The position numbers were made by a program, and so were the translations under genes. The notes under the pieces were generated by a model. That model had not been told where the DNA came from. It worked only from the letters and a program-made list of their open reading frames with translations, and searched no databases. From positions 92,501 to 156,500 of the forward strand of contig JAFBJZ010000437.1 in NCBI GenBank assembly GCA_016785225.1: 64,000 bases of DNA. Direction: 5' to 3'. This DNA comes from Psettodes erumei. Taxonomy: Eukaryota; Chordata; Actinopteri; Pleuronectiformes; Psettodidae. Shown piece after piece: positions 35,641 to 47,600 of the stretch. The first letter of the stretch is position 1. Every line of letters begins with the position of its first letter.

Positions 35641-37845
35641 GGAAGGCCATGATTAAAATGATAGCATGCATACAATTTTCTGCATGCAACTAACCTACAC
35701 CATTTTGCAGTTGTATTGTGTTGCAGAAAACAAGAAATTCAGATATACCAGTACTGGAAGGGAAAAAATGCTGTCACTGAACTTATCTTGGAGTGTTGCA
35801 GGACCGAGTAAATTTCAGCATTCTCATGGTGCAAGGAGGTTCAATATGTAAAAAGTGCTCTTACAGAATTGAGCAAAAATGCTTTTACTGTTCTTATTGT
35901 CGCAGAAAGTTGTGTGTTTATCATGGACCTCTGGGTTAAAACAATGCTTCCTCCCACTGAGGTAAACATCCACTCCAGAGCAAACCGGAGTGCCCCAGCT
36001 GACTGCTCGCCTTGTCAGCCCAGCCCACTCACAGATGAGGGCCACATTGTGCCTATTGTCTGAATAAATGGTGGCCACAGAGAGGAGAAAAAGGGTGAAA
36101 CTTGTGTAAACAAGCTACAGCTTTAGCATCTCAATGTCACTGCATGGGTGTATGCTGCTAAGCAATGCGTTGTGCCTGATAGCTTCACACATTCCTGCCT
36201 GGGAAAACTTTGGACACAGTTCTGCCTACTGGGCCTCTCGACTTCTTCTGAGATGTTACAAAAATAAGTTCTGATTATAATTTATATCAACAAAGGTACA
36301 TAAGATAGGTCAGAGGGCCCAGAGCAGCTGACTGCATGGACCCAGTGAGTTGTTTACCTGGCTGGAGGCTACCACATGACAGGATATTCAGGACGTTCAA
36401 AGTGGATTTTACCATCTCTATAGTGCCCCGTTTGCTGCCTTTATTCATGTTATTTGTATCCATTAGCTGTCAGGTTGTGTTTTGCATTGAGCAGGCGATA
36501 GATAAGAAATTCGCTGCAGCTTGATCGGGTTGACTTTCCACTTTGGCATCTCTGTGGGTTTTAATCACATAGAACATGACAAGTGTGAAGTCAGTGTAGC
36601 CACACACACACAAATTTATACACACTGCTGACCTTTGTGTGTCCTCTGTATTTACCTTTTCGCACAGTCAAATTTTAAGAGAGAGAGGCTCTTCTGTGTC
36701 TAATAACGACTGGCTAAAGACATTCCTTTATTAGTGTCTAGTTTTGTAATGCTGCCAAATAACACTTTATTGCCCTTTAATTAAATATTAATGGTGGTGT
36801 CATTACATCTTCATTCATAATTGAATAGCTACTAACGACTGATATTGCATATTAATGTAATTAAACACCAGTACAGTGTGTGTGTCTGTGCGCACCCAAG
36901 CTTTTTGATGCAGTTGTGTGGTGATGCTGGTGTTTGATTTAAGCAGCAGAAATTATTATTTTTATTTACAAAGCAAAGACTGTGATTCATTTTTTCAAAA
37001 GTAAACAGTCCATTTTCCAAAGTGTTTTTATATGTTGTTAACTGCAATGTTATGCACATTGCTTTTGTCACTTCCTGATTCCCATGTACATTCCATGCAG
37101 TATTGTCCACAGAATGATCTGAGCTGTGTAATACAGCTGTAAGAAGATAACACCACCCTCCTCCCACCACCAGCTGATCAATGCCGCATTAGGAACTGAG
37201 GGAGGAATGGTGATTTTAAAAAAAAGGCTCCGTTCCAGCTAAACTGACCCCCCACTGCAGCTGTATATTACAGGACCTACCCCCCACCCCATCACCCTGA
37301 CTTCAGGACTCCCTCAGATGTGCTAGGTAGTAATAATGCATGATAACAAGGCATCTTTTGTTGTTAATTTGGCCAACAGGAAGTTTCTGCCCTGGAGGCT
37401 GAAGTGAAGACAGGAAGAAGCGGCGGCAGCAGTAGCCATCTTTAAAATCCCCTTTGGTGATGTGACCCCTGACCCAGCCTCAGAGAAGGTCAGACAAAAC
37501 TTATCTCTCAATGAACAAACTGGTGCCCCTTTTAAAGTCAGCATGTTAATCATTGCCTGGAGTCTATGCTTTCACAGTTCCCAAACCCCCGGGTACATGT
37601 GTTGATTTTTAATTAACAGAAAGGGTGTGATAATGTGTGGGGAGGCATTCAGACACTTGTGCTAGAGCCTCATTTTAAAGGATAATTCTGGTTAATTTTT
37701 GTAGTTCTGGTCATAACGTCTTTCTCTGATGATAACAATGCATTCCAAAGTAGAGGTGTGAGAAGCAAATACAACTGACATGGGAAGAAATTAACATTCA
37801 CATGATCAAATGATCAGGAAGATTGAAAAAAGTGGTAGTGGAGTG

Positions 37846-37878
<33 letters not shown>

Positions 37879-38224
37879 AGGGGGGGGGGGGTGTGTGCAA
37901 CAGTTTTGCCACATTATCTGAATATTTTCATGTGAAGTTTAAAGTGACCCAAATTGTCAGTACTGAAAACTGTCAGCAACCTGTCCAAACTATACAAAAA
38001 TCCACAAAGATTGTAGTTGAAAACTGGCTAAAAAAATAATAAGGACCATTGAGATGAGATTGTTTTTCCACATTATGATTATGTTTGAGTCAAACTCAAG
38101 CTGGCGTTTTCAAAAACCTCTGACAATGGACTGAATTCCTACAGAATCTTGCCTGTAACTGAGACATATTTGTATTTGCCGCCAGAGGGGTCAGATTTAG
38201 AAATCTCAATCAGACCCAGGGATC
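35641..38224. other. Spacer with (TG)n/G12 tract
   Basis: Mostly AT-rich with a cleaner piece at about 35930-36080. A (TG)14 tract followed by G12 lies at 37848-37891. The wording near 37670-37700 recalls a dispersed repeat but is too short to call. No gene recognised. Confidence 0.55.
37848..37891. repeat. (TG)n followed by G12
   Basis: TG units to 37877, then GA, then twelve G bases at 37880-37891. Confidence 0.95.
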
Positions 38225-38830
38225 AACTATACAACTCTTGGCCCAACAAGTCACCCCGCTGCCTCAGCAGTTATGCATAAATCCAGCCTCTTCATGTAAA
38301 CCAAGAGGGGAAAACAGAAAAAAACGAGTGAATGTTTTCCACACAGTAATGAAAGTCACATTCACCAGGGCCCTTGGAGACGCTACACAGGCTGTAGCCA
38401 TTAAAAGTCAATCGGGATGTGTGCCGCGTAAACAAACAGCTATGATTATTCCAACCTGCCACCCTCCGACAGCATTAAAACATACTTCGATTAGGCAGCG
38501 CTGCAACGCATTCTGTCCCAAACAAAGCCCTTTCTCACTCTCTCTCCTTGTCTTCGTCACGTACCAACAGTCCCATTGTGTGGCCCCCCCACTCCCTCGC
38601 TCTCTGCACACCTTTCACTCGTCATGGCGTGACAACTGTTTGCAGGAGAGCGACCAAAGATTGGCCGGCTCTTTGACCTATGCCAAGATGGTGACTGTGC
38701 ACGAGACATACAGTCTTCATTGTTTGCAGGCTGGATCAATCAGAAAACACCTTAAGGGGCTTCTTCTGAACTTTGGCCACACAGCTGGACCGGTGGGGTC
38801 CGACACACAGGACTCAGAAGAGAATACTGT
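38225..38830. promoter_or_regulatory. CNE-like block 19
   Basis: About 600 bp of low-repeat, CpG-bearing sequence, among the longest clean pieces in the window. The open frame described in the next entry runs through it. The 5' half (about 38300-38520) has the strongest CNE texture. Confidence 0.35.
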
Positions 38831-38996
38831 CAGCAGAACAGATGAGCCACTTTCTGTGCAAATCTCACTCGCTCTCTCTGTTTTTTTGTTGTTGTTTTTC
38901 ACTTGCTATGGCATCACTGGTTGCATTTTTTTTTACTGTGTCAACAAATGCAACAGAAAAAGACAGAAATTTGGCTGTGATTCTAACTTGCAGTAA
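38349..38996 (+). other. 215-codon open frame, status uncertain
   Basis: From the ATG at 38349 the frame runs 215 codons to a stop at 38994-38996; it is open further upstream to a TTG at 38238. Residues about 172-198 form a hydrophobic span (from ISLALSV to FFYCV) followed by NKCNRKRQK, which would look like a membrane anchor with a basic cytosolic flank. The rest has no domain I know. The hydrophobic span comes from a T-rich run that favours Phe and Leu by chance, three other frames of 60-78 codons overlap it, and no splice or promoter context supports a gene. I think chance is more likely than coding. Confidence 0.15.
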
Positions 38997-39544
38997 TTCA
39001 GCAGGTTGAAACCACAGCCTGCAAAGTTTGTGTCAGCAGAGTTATTAAAACATTTATTCAACATGTTATGATAGAAAACACAAAGAAGCCTTTTTTAATA
39101 CATACATCTTAGTACATACATCTTGACCCTGAACTTTTGAGCTGGCTGCTCCCTCCAATTATATGGACGTGAACATGAAACATATCAGAGCCTTACTCTG
39201 TATCACGAACACCACACACATATCATTTACAGGTTAACCAAAACACTGACGTTGACAGTACATTTACTGTGAACCAAACATCATCTGGATAATCTCACAC
39301 AGGTCATTGCAGTCAGTTTGCCTGATTCTCGTTACTTTATCTATCTAAAACATGTTCCCTCAGCATTTATATACTGTATGCAGTTTATCACTTCCTCTGT
39401 CAAATAAATGTTCTATATTGATGCTTTAATATCTTAACATATGTAGACACGAAAGGCTCCGAGCTTCAAATTTTTCTTTGTGGCTCTATTGCTGCTCTAA
39501 ACACATCGACCCTGAAATTTAGGGTCACAATTGAAGCTTTTCAC
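38997..39544. other. AT-rich spacer
   Basis: AT-rich sequence with a short direct repeat of TACATACATCTTA-type wording at 39097-39124. No gene seen. Confidence 0.65.
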
Positions 39545-40060
39545 TCTCTGATTTCTACTCACTAATTTAATTTGGAAGTGATTAGATTATTCAAGTTGAT
39601 TCATACACTTTGTGGAACATGTGACAAGCCCTCTAGGGATACCAGCCTCGCCTTAAATCAGCCCTATGTTTCTATCAGCACCATGGACAAGGCCAAAGCT
39701 AATCCACTTGATTATCATTATGAAACCGTTCAGCCCATGTGGTTGGATTTAACACGAGTTCAAATCCAATATATGTGGTATTTTCTCAAGAAATAACTCG
39801 GTTCAAAGTGAAATCACATCTTTAAGTGTCATCGCTTTCAGTGAGCGGCAATCCCAAACTAGAGTGGCTTGCAGCTGTTCATAGGCCAATTTCAGTTGAA
39901 GAGGAGCCATTGTGCCTCTTTTTGGCTGCTCCTGTCTGTTGCCAATCACGCAAGGAAGAAAAGTAAAAAATGGGAAATCCTGCCGCTGGAGAAACATGAA
40001 ACATGCTGATTTCCAAATAGGCCAATTTGCTGGAAGCACTTAACATGTGAAAAAGGTTGC
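39545..40060. promoter_or_regulatory. CNE-like block 20
   Basis: About 500 bp of non-repetitive sequence with CACTAATTTAATTTGG near its start and CCAATTT and CCAATCAC words further on. A B-box-like GTTCAAATCC at 39759-39768 has no matching A box or cloverleaf, so it is not a tRNA gene. Regulatory role inferred. Confidence 0.33.
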
Positions 40061-42300
40061 ATTCATAATTATCATCAAAAGCAACTGTTGTTATAACTCA
40101 ATCTGTAAAATCCTTTCGGCGAAAAGTTTGAGTGCAAAATTCCTCTCTTGATACAACATAGCAATGAATGATTTTAATTTCTGAAGGTCCTGAAGGGTGA
40201 ACAAACATTGGTGCTGGGGGCGTCACCAGATTACATAAACGATCATTCCGGGTATTTTGGTGCTTGCTTTGCACATTTTAGCACAACAAACAAGAGGAAA
40301 CAAGAGATATATTGTGTAGTTTCCCACGTGGACCAGAATGACCAGGTTATTTTGGCAATGGATGATCCGATTTTAATGCCGTGGGTGTTGAATTATATTA
40401 ATCTTCATATACACAACATCGTAATAATAGTCAGATGACTAAAATTTCAGAAAATTCTGACGGGTTCTGGATGAATGCTGTTTTCGCCTGGACTGACCTG
40501 GATAACGAATGTCCTCAAACCATCCATGTAATGAATATAAATTATGTTACTGCATGAACTGTTGTAAAAAAAAAAAAAACAGTTTGACAACTATGAAAGC
40601 AAACAAGACTCAAAGTCCAGACTCAATAATAATTGGTTTGATTTCAAACACTGTCATGGACTTTCTTATGGCAGCAAGATTTACTTCACGCTGCCATTCA
40701 TTCAGTTATCACATTAGTACTATCATTCATTAAAAAAAAATGTTTTTTTCAAAGCGATCCAGCAGAAAAACAGCAGTAAACTCAACATAAATATAAGTCA
40801 CAAGAGCGGTCATGCATTTTACTTTATCCAAAACGTTGTACCAAAGAACACCAAATTATATAGTCTAACATAATAATATGTAAGTCAGCTGAAATGGAGG
40901 AAGAAATTTGATCTGATAAAACATCTGATAAAAACCATGTGCCTCTTATCTGTAAGTATTCTGATACTGGAGAGATAATTATAAAATGTCTGAGTATATA
41001 TTTTGTGAGTTATTCAGACATGCACACACACACATACACACTATGGTATGCTTTCACCCTGGTAAAAGTTCCTCACGTAGAGATCCGTCACCAGACCACA
41101 CACAACCTTATTTCACACTCGAGAGAAGTCTGGTCCAGACTGTAGTCTGCCTCAGCTCAAACCCCAAACTTACACTAACTCTACAAGTCTTCAGAATTAT
41201 AATGGTTTGAGAGACAAAATACAACAGCAAAACTCTGCGGGATTTATGCCAAAACTGTGAGCACGTCTGCAAGTGTGTATGTGTGTGTTTTTGTGTGTGG
41301 GACTGATGCGACTCAGCCTTGCATGAAAAGATGTACTTTTACAGCTGAGACTCGCTACAGTCATTGTGTCTGCTGAAAAACAGCTGAGCCTGTGTTGGTG
41401 GATTAACACCACAGCCTAAATGCCTTATTTAAACAGTCCTTTGGATAACCAATCACCGAGGTGCACAGGAGCTATACATTAATTTGCAACTTGGACCTGT
41501 GCCAGAGAGGTTTGACAGAGTAACCAAACATTTCACTGTGGATGAGAGCTGCTAAATGTATTGTGACAGCCAGTAGTGTGTTTTGTTTCTTACAGAACAC
41601 AGCGCACACAGGAGGGAAACTGAGAAACACACACTCACAACGCATACGGTGACACATCCATATACACCTGTGGTGCACAGGCACACATACACACACCTGC
41701 GCAGATCGTCCCACGCTCCTGTTTCTGTTTGTCTACGGAGAAATTACAGAGCAGACAAGGAAAAATGTAAGGTGTTCAAAGTAATATTAGATTAAGCTAA
41801 TCGAACGTGAGGAAAAATTGTTGCAGAACATCAACAACCTGTCTATTATTAGCAGTTCCATTTGTCTGAGGTTTTAGTAATTTTTTTCTTAAAAGTGCTT
41901 TCCTCTGCACCACTACAAGTAGACTCACTGTGCATTTAATACCCCAAACTTGACGGACAAAATGTTCCAAAGGTCACAGGCTTGGCAGGGTTTCAAGTTT
42001 TACATATCTCTGCAGTCTGTGTGCAAAATAGATTTTTTTTATAACTCAATAAACTTGTTTTGAGGTAACTGTCCTTTATGGTAATTGAATAACTAAACAG
42101 GATGCTTCAGTGCTACTGCAACAATCTCCACCCAGCCGAGGGCAAAAGGCTCATTTTGATTGGCAGCAAGGATACTCCCTATCTATTAGTGCATTCAAGA
42201 CAAAAACAAAAAAGGGAAAGTGTCTGACCTACAAGCAGTAAGTATCAATACAGAGGGGACAGTGTTGTAAAGAGTAGCTGTACAGGAAGCTGACAATTTG
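40061..42300. other. AT-rich spacer
   Basis: AT-rich sequence with an A14 run at 40566-40579. A 76-codon frame near 40208-40438 opens at TTG and has no recognised family. (CA)-rich steps lie at 41021-41040 and 41640-41700. No gene recognised. Confidence 0.55.
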
Positions 42301-42325
42301 TGCTGAGCTCCACCCCCGGCTCCTG

Positions 42326-42349
42326 TGACCTTGACCTCTTCTCAGGTCA
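42326..42349. promoter_or_regulatory. Cluster of three nuclear-receptor half-sites
   Basis: TGACCTTGACCT at 42326-42337 reads AGGTCAAGGTCA on the minus strand: two perfect half-sites head-to-tail (DR0) containing TCAAGGTCA, the extended half-site of the NR5A and ESRR receptors. A third, plus-strand AGGTCA lies at 42344-42349. It sits about 125 bp before the Tc1-like fragment but shares no sequence with it. Confidence 0.4.
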
Positions 42350-42473
42350 GAAACTTCTCACGTCCCAGCTGCAATGAGTAAATCTGTTAGAGGGGAACTA
42401 TGGTTTTTCAGATCAAGAAACATCAGCGAGGCACAACCAAAATCTGCTGCCTGTTCCTTCATAAAGTTATAAC

Positions 42474-42780
42474 TATATGGACACCCCCTTTCCACGCACC
42501 ACCCTTGCAGCAAGAGTCTGCAGCTTGCCCTTTTACTGTTTCAGAATGACAATACCCCTGTGTTCACAAAGCCAGGTTGATCAAAAAATGTTTTCCCCAG
42601 TTTGGTGTGGAAAGGCCTGCACAGAGCCCTGGCCTAATCCCTGTACAACACCTCTGGGATGGACTGGAGCACCAGCTGTGTCCAACCTCGGTACTGTGCT
42701 TGTGGCTTAATGACAGCAAATCTCTATGTTCCCAAATCACATGGAGACTTGAAACCAGGAGAAGAAGATGAGATAAACAG
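42474..42780 (+). mobile_element. Degenerate Tc1/mariner-like transposon fragment
   Basis: The stretch reads as a decayed copy of a short, very common teleost element. It starts with the wording TATATGGACACCC and carries the transposase C-terminal signature. In the frame at 42577-42768 the residues AQSPGLIPVQHLWDGLEHQL match the Tc1-family pattern with an NP-I-E-LWDELE core. At the position of the catalytic glutamate this copy reads glutamine, and Asn of the NPI motif reads Ile. The frame is short and disrupted, with the rest of the transposase missing, so the copy is dead. Terminal inverted repeats and a TA duplication were not resolved. Confidence 0.8.
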
Positions 42781-43249
42781 TCACATACTGTGTGGATGTA
42801 ATGTTCAGGCAGACATACCTTATAGTGAAGTTAAAACAAGTTGTACATGCAATACTGCAGGTTTGAGTTTTTAAAAAATATTCTTTTTGTTTTCACTTTC
42901 TTTTCTGTTTATTTCCAGTGACACTGAACAATTCATAGTCACATTTGGCTCTGCCACTCTCAACACATGACTAAGAGAAACAAAACTGCAATGTTCTTTT
43001 GATTACCTTAAAGGCAAACTGCTAATTCTTTGATTTATCTTCACTCTATTGCTAACAGGCCTCTTTCATTCACAGTTTGCCTGCTGCACAGTTTACAAAG
43101 ATAAACAGCCGTGGCGTCAGAAGACCACTTAAAAAAAAAATTCCCACACAGACAAGGCCTACATTTTTTAAAAAAAGACTTGATTAACACATAAGTGGGC
43201 TTAATATTTGCAATAACACTGCTAATCTATGCAAACTTTCTTTAGCCTT
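42781..43249. other. AT-rich spacer
   Basis: AT-rich sequence with A-runs at about 43131-43140. No gene seen. Confidence 0.65.
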
Positions 43250-43800
43250 GTTGCAACGATGAATGCCTGACCGGCCGTGCAAAGGCGTATGGTAAAATAT
43301 ACTCTGTAAAAATCTGACAAAGACCGACTTCTCTTCCGGCCTACAAAAGATTCCGAGTTTCGCCATCCTGCCCAGCTGCCGAGAATAGACAACACAGCCT
43401 CTTTTGTCAGGGTGAGTCAATCTGTGTGGGTGTGAATGCATTAGCCCTTCACAACAGAATTATGCCCCTGGACTCCCCCGCCTCGCTTTCAAATATTCTG
43501 TGATAGGTTCTCGCGGTCATGTTTAGATCACTTCCGGGCGATGATTTGCCATAAGAGGAGATGAATGGTGGCCTTTGAGATGCTGAATAATTATACTTGG
43601 ACCTGCGAGTTGGGGAACACATAACCCTCAGAGGGCAACATGACAAACATGTTTTTCGGGGGCCTGGTGACAAAGAGCATGTTTTGATGTGACGGGCGTA
43701 TTCCCTGAATTGAGTCATGCACCAGGGTTATCGCTGTGGTGCGTGGGCCTTCATTCCCTCTGTTTGTCCATCTCTGCACTTTGCTTTTCACTGTCTGACT
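43250..43800. promoter_or_regulatory. CNE-like block 21
   Basis: About 550 bp of clean, CpG-bearing, low-repeat sequence, one of the best CNE candidates by length and texture. It contains CACTTCCGGGCG (ETS-type, 43528-43539) and GAATAATTATACTTGG. Minus-strand frames (43184-43441, 43449-43718, 43591-43899) have no recognisable products and differ in register. Confidence 0.4.
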
Positions 43801-45019
43801 AATGGGTTTATGTGTGTGTGTGCCTCTGCGTGAGCGTGTATATATGTGTATGTGTGTGTGTGTGGGGGGGGTTGTTAATACTGGCATGCATATGCTCATG
43901 GCAGTATAGAGTTTGCATCTGTTTGTGTCACTGCAGCCTGGGGAAAGGAATGGACCACAGCAACAGCAGACGAAGACTCACACAGTGGCAGACCTCTCTG
44001 AAGTCATCGTTTCCAACAGCAAGCAGACCACTGGTCATTATCACACACACGAAGCATCTGTGCAAATGTGAGTTCTCATGAGGGTCCATTGAGCAGTAAA
44101 CACAATTAATTCGTTCAGAAGCGCCAGAACGGCAGAACCTAATGATCTGTTCCTTTGTCCAACGCGGCCCAGAATCCCTCGGAACTACAGACATGTTAAA
44201 TGAATCTGTACTGCACGATTTATGTTGATTGACTCACAATTAAAATGGAGATTCTGGTCTTTGTCAACCTGAGCTTTATCTTCTTGTTGTAGTCCTAACT
44301 ATTTACTCACCACGGCCACTGTGTAGATTTGAGACAAATGGACTCATTCAAAGATTGCTGTTGATTAGGGAGATCGGTGCAAGCTTCCCACATCTTTCCA
44401 AACACCTTCAGTGCAACAGGAATAATCTCAAATTAAACTCTGGTCTTTGAGTCTAGGAAAAGAAAAAACATCAGAAAGAAATCCCTTTGCTGCAGCCCTG
44501 AATTCTGCATTTCCTAAATCTTCAGAGCAGAGGTGAGATTAAAAAATGTATCATGCCCGATTGTAAAAAAATGTGTGAAAATATGAGAATAACACAAAGG
44601 TGGAAAGAAAAATTTGGAAGAGTTCTTTACTGCCAACAGGATTTTTGCAACAATGTGAGGGTGCAGTGCAGGAGCAACAATTACTGTTGTCTTTTGTCTG
44701 ATGTTCAGAAATGGTGTCACACACAATCTGTAGTTCTGTAAAAAGTTGGGCTCATACACGCACATTTAAACTGTGAACCATACAAAATCACCGTATTCAC
44801 AGTTATGAACTCCTTCTCATCTCTGTTCATGTTTACTCTCATAACGTGTATGAATAAAATTCACAGGAGAATCAGCAGCCCTGGATGACAAATTAAGTAC
44901 ATTTCCAAACCACCCACTCCCCAGCTCACACTGACATACACATACAAGCATGCAGGCCCCAGCCCTCTGCATCCATACGCACACATGCAAACACACACTT
45001 CACATGCGTACGTGGCACA
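43801..45019. other. TG-rich then AT-rich spacer
   Basis: (TG)n with a G8 run at 43849-43871, then mixed sequence. No gene recognised; frames at 43812-44081 and 44514-44765 look accidental. Confidence 0.6.
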
Positions 45020-45310
45020 TGCACAGCTTGGCCCATTAGCGGTGACATGTGACGTTTCGACGGGGCAAATGAAGCTCAACAATTGATGTCAGAGCCTTAC
45101 AAATTAAACAAATGGGGGACCGCCATGGTGTATTAGGCACCCCAAACCCTCCGATGGAAACGGCCGAGGCACACGCCGACAAACAACATTGTCTCGCTCT
45201 CCCATCCTCCCCCAAACCAGGCTCTGAGAATGAGGAGTCAGTCAATGAGCAAAATGAAACTAACCGTGCATTGATTGTCAATTGAGTCCTTTGACAAGCA
45301 AATAAACAGC
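45020..45310. promoter_or_regulatory. CNE-like block 22
   Basis: Non-repetitive block with CCATTAGCGGTGACATGTGACG near its start and ATTGATTGTCAATTGAG near its end, typical homeodomain/TALE-like wording. Enhancer role inferred. Confidence 0.38.
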
Positions 45311-46022
45311 ACCGTTTCAGGGATCAATATGATTGATATGTCATTCTGTCGTTGATGCGGCATTTCACTGTTGTGTATGCATACAGACTGTTAAAGCACA
45401 GTGGGTCAAAGGATGGATGTCGGTGAGTGAGTATTGCATGGCATACTGGCATCATGGCTGACATTACTTTTTTATGAGTTTGAATTAAGTATCAGAAATA
45501 GGATTCCCAAGTCCAGTGATGTGTGTGTGTGTGTGTGTGTGCGTGCATAAAGATTGCTTTAAAGGGTTTGGAGCTTGAAAAAACAACAGAGTCCACTTGG
45601 CAGCAATCATTGGGTTTTGGGTGTTGATAAAATTACATTAGCCAATTTGCCTGACTGGCCAATATTCATTTTTTGCCAATAGATAGAAACCACAGAGATG
45701 CAATTTTGGATCAAATATGCAGGGCTGTCAGAACTCGAAGAAAATAAAGAATTTTATCTCAAAATGCTACAAAACATGCTATACAATAACAACAACAACA
45801 ACAATAATAATAATAATAATGTATATGGCTGCATCTGTGCGCGTATTTCTTGAGCTTTTGTTAATCCATATGCAAACACATTGTCCATCGACACCTTCTG
45901 AGGGGTGAAACGTCCAGGGAGCGCAGGAGAGGAGCTGGGATGAGTCACGATCAGGATCTCTACGATTCACAGCACCTGCACACACTACACACCAGACGCG
46001 ATCACATCAAATCAAACTCAAT

Positions 46023-46058
<36 letters not shown>

Positions 46059-46544
46059 ACCCTTAAACAAAATATAAAGAGTAACGGGCAGCAGGCATGC
46101 ACAGAGAAACACAATAAGACCCCCCCAGACACACTGCAGACAGACCATGTAAGGCTCAAAACACAACACAACATGGTAACTGAACCACACGTACACACAA
46201 CAAGCAAACATCCCAGCTGGCGCACACAATCACACATGTACACAGGTGTGGCAGGTCCATTTTGTTTTCACTAACCCCCACAGTCCTTTGCACAATCGCC
46301 AGCAAATAGGACTGATGTTGTGGGCAGATACAGGTGTAGCATTTCTTGTTTGGCTTTGTGAAAACATGGCGTAATGGCAGTGAGAAATTGTGTTGGGAAT
46401 AAATGCATCGCCTCTGTTTGGGAGGGATGCCTCATTATAAGCCATCAGCTTGTGTACGTGTTTGTCTGTGTGTGTCTGTGTGTGTACGCGTGTGTGTGTG
46501 TGTGTGTGTGAAGAGGAGGAGAGGAGAGAGATGGAATATCTAAA
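45311..46544. repeat. Spacer with several microsatellites
   Basis: (TG)n at 45520-45541, (AAC)5 plus (AAT)6 at 45788-45820, (CA)n at 46024-46051 and impure (TG)n at 46491-46510 lie in otherwise AT-rich sequence. Frames made of repeated Val/Cys or Ile codons come from these tracts. No gene recognised. Confidence 0.75.
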
Positions 46545-46860
46545 AGGGGTTAAGTGCCAGGGTTACCCATCCAAGGAGCATTAAATGAAGGCTCTCACTT
46601 TGATGGACACCGGCACCAGGATCCCTGATGTCCCAAAATATTAGGTTTCTCTTCTAATAATGTTGGAAATATTGCCTACTGTCATGATTAATCTGGCCGG
46701 CTGCTGGGCCTGATTGCAGGTGACGCGGTCACAGCACAGTGCCTGTGTTAGTTTCCACACACCGTCAGCTTCGCTCCACACAGAGCCGCAGCCAGGAGCG
46801 GGGCTGATAGCAGCCATCGCGGCTACTGCTAATGCAATGTGACAGCAGAGAAGGAAACCT
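46545..46860. promoter_or_regulatory. CNE-like block 23
   Basis: Clean block starting right after the purine-rich end of the microsatellite. It contains GTCATGATTAATCTGG (bicoid/OTX-like TAATC) and GGCCTGATTGCAGGTGA. Enhancer role inferred from texture and motif mix. Confidence 0.37.
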
Positions 46861-47149
46861 TTATTTTAATTCAAACAACAAAAGCCAAACAGCCAAACTT
46901 ATCTGCGTGCCCAACATTTTCTCCCCAGCATGATGAATTCTTTCCTCCACCAATGTCCTTCAGCTCTTTTCATTTTCTGCCCTGTTATTTTCATTGGGTA
47001 AGGTAAATCTTGCACAAGGCAGTTCTTACTGGAGCTGTAAGAATTAAGAGGAAGATGAAGAAGAAGAGGAGCAGCTGTAGAAAAGTGGAGGTATTTGCAG
47101 ATGTAGAGGAAGGCACAAAAACATTTGTCAAATCAAAGGCTTGAATTAT
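46861..47149. other. Spacer
   Basis: AT-rich with a purine-rich run at 47040-47085. No gene seen. Confidence 0.6.
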
Positions 47150-47600
47150 TGCACATAGTCGGGTCAGTTTCACATGCCACTTAGAGGTCCCATTGTCCTG
47201 ATGTGGAACAAGACCCTCTTTATGCAATGGGCTTGAAAAACGACGTTGGCCCTCCTCATAATCAAATCTGTAGATCCCGACAGGCCAGCAGGCCCTGCCA
47301 CTTGGAATTCTTTGCATTGGCCATGGTCAGGGCGCGCTGTTTGGCCCCAACAATGGTAACATTGATTTTAGCGCCATGAGAATTTTGGTTGAGCTGTAAA
47401 AACTGGGACCGGGGGGGAAACACCGATCTTTGCCTTTCCCAGGAGGGAGTGTGTGTGTGCATGTGTGTTTGTGTGCAGAGCTGCGGGGGGAAGGTGAGTC
47501 ACTCGTAAGCTCCGAGGCTCTGACCCATTGGGCCCTCTGGCTTAATTCAATCAGTCCAAGCATCATTAGCCTACCATTATCAGACATTAACTCTCAGGCT
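47150..47600. promoter_or_regulatory. CNE-like block 24
   Basis: Low-repeat block with GCCCTG and CAGGGC arms about 35 bp apart (47292-47333) around TTTGCATTGGCCATGG, and a G8 run at 47411-47418. Minus-strand frames overlap in different registers without recognisable products. Enhancer role inferred. Confidence 0.36.

Noticed and set aside
39750..39775. tRNA B-box-like word GTTCAAATCC
   Set aside because: No A box at the right distance and no cloverleaf arms; a chance match.
40208..40438. 76-codon frame with protein-like composition
   Set aside because: Opens at TTG, no family recognised, and AT-rich context gives such frames by chance.
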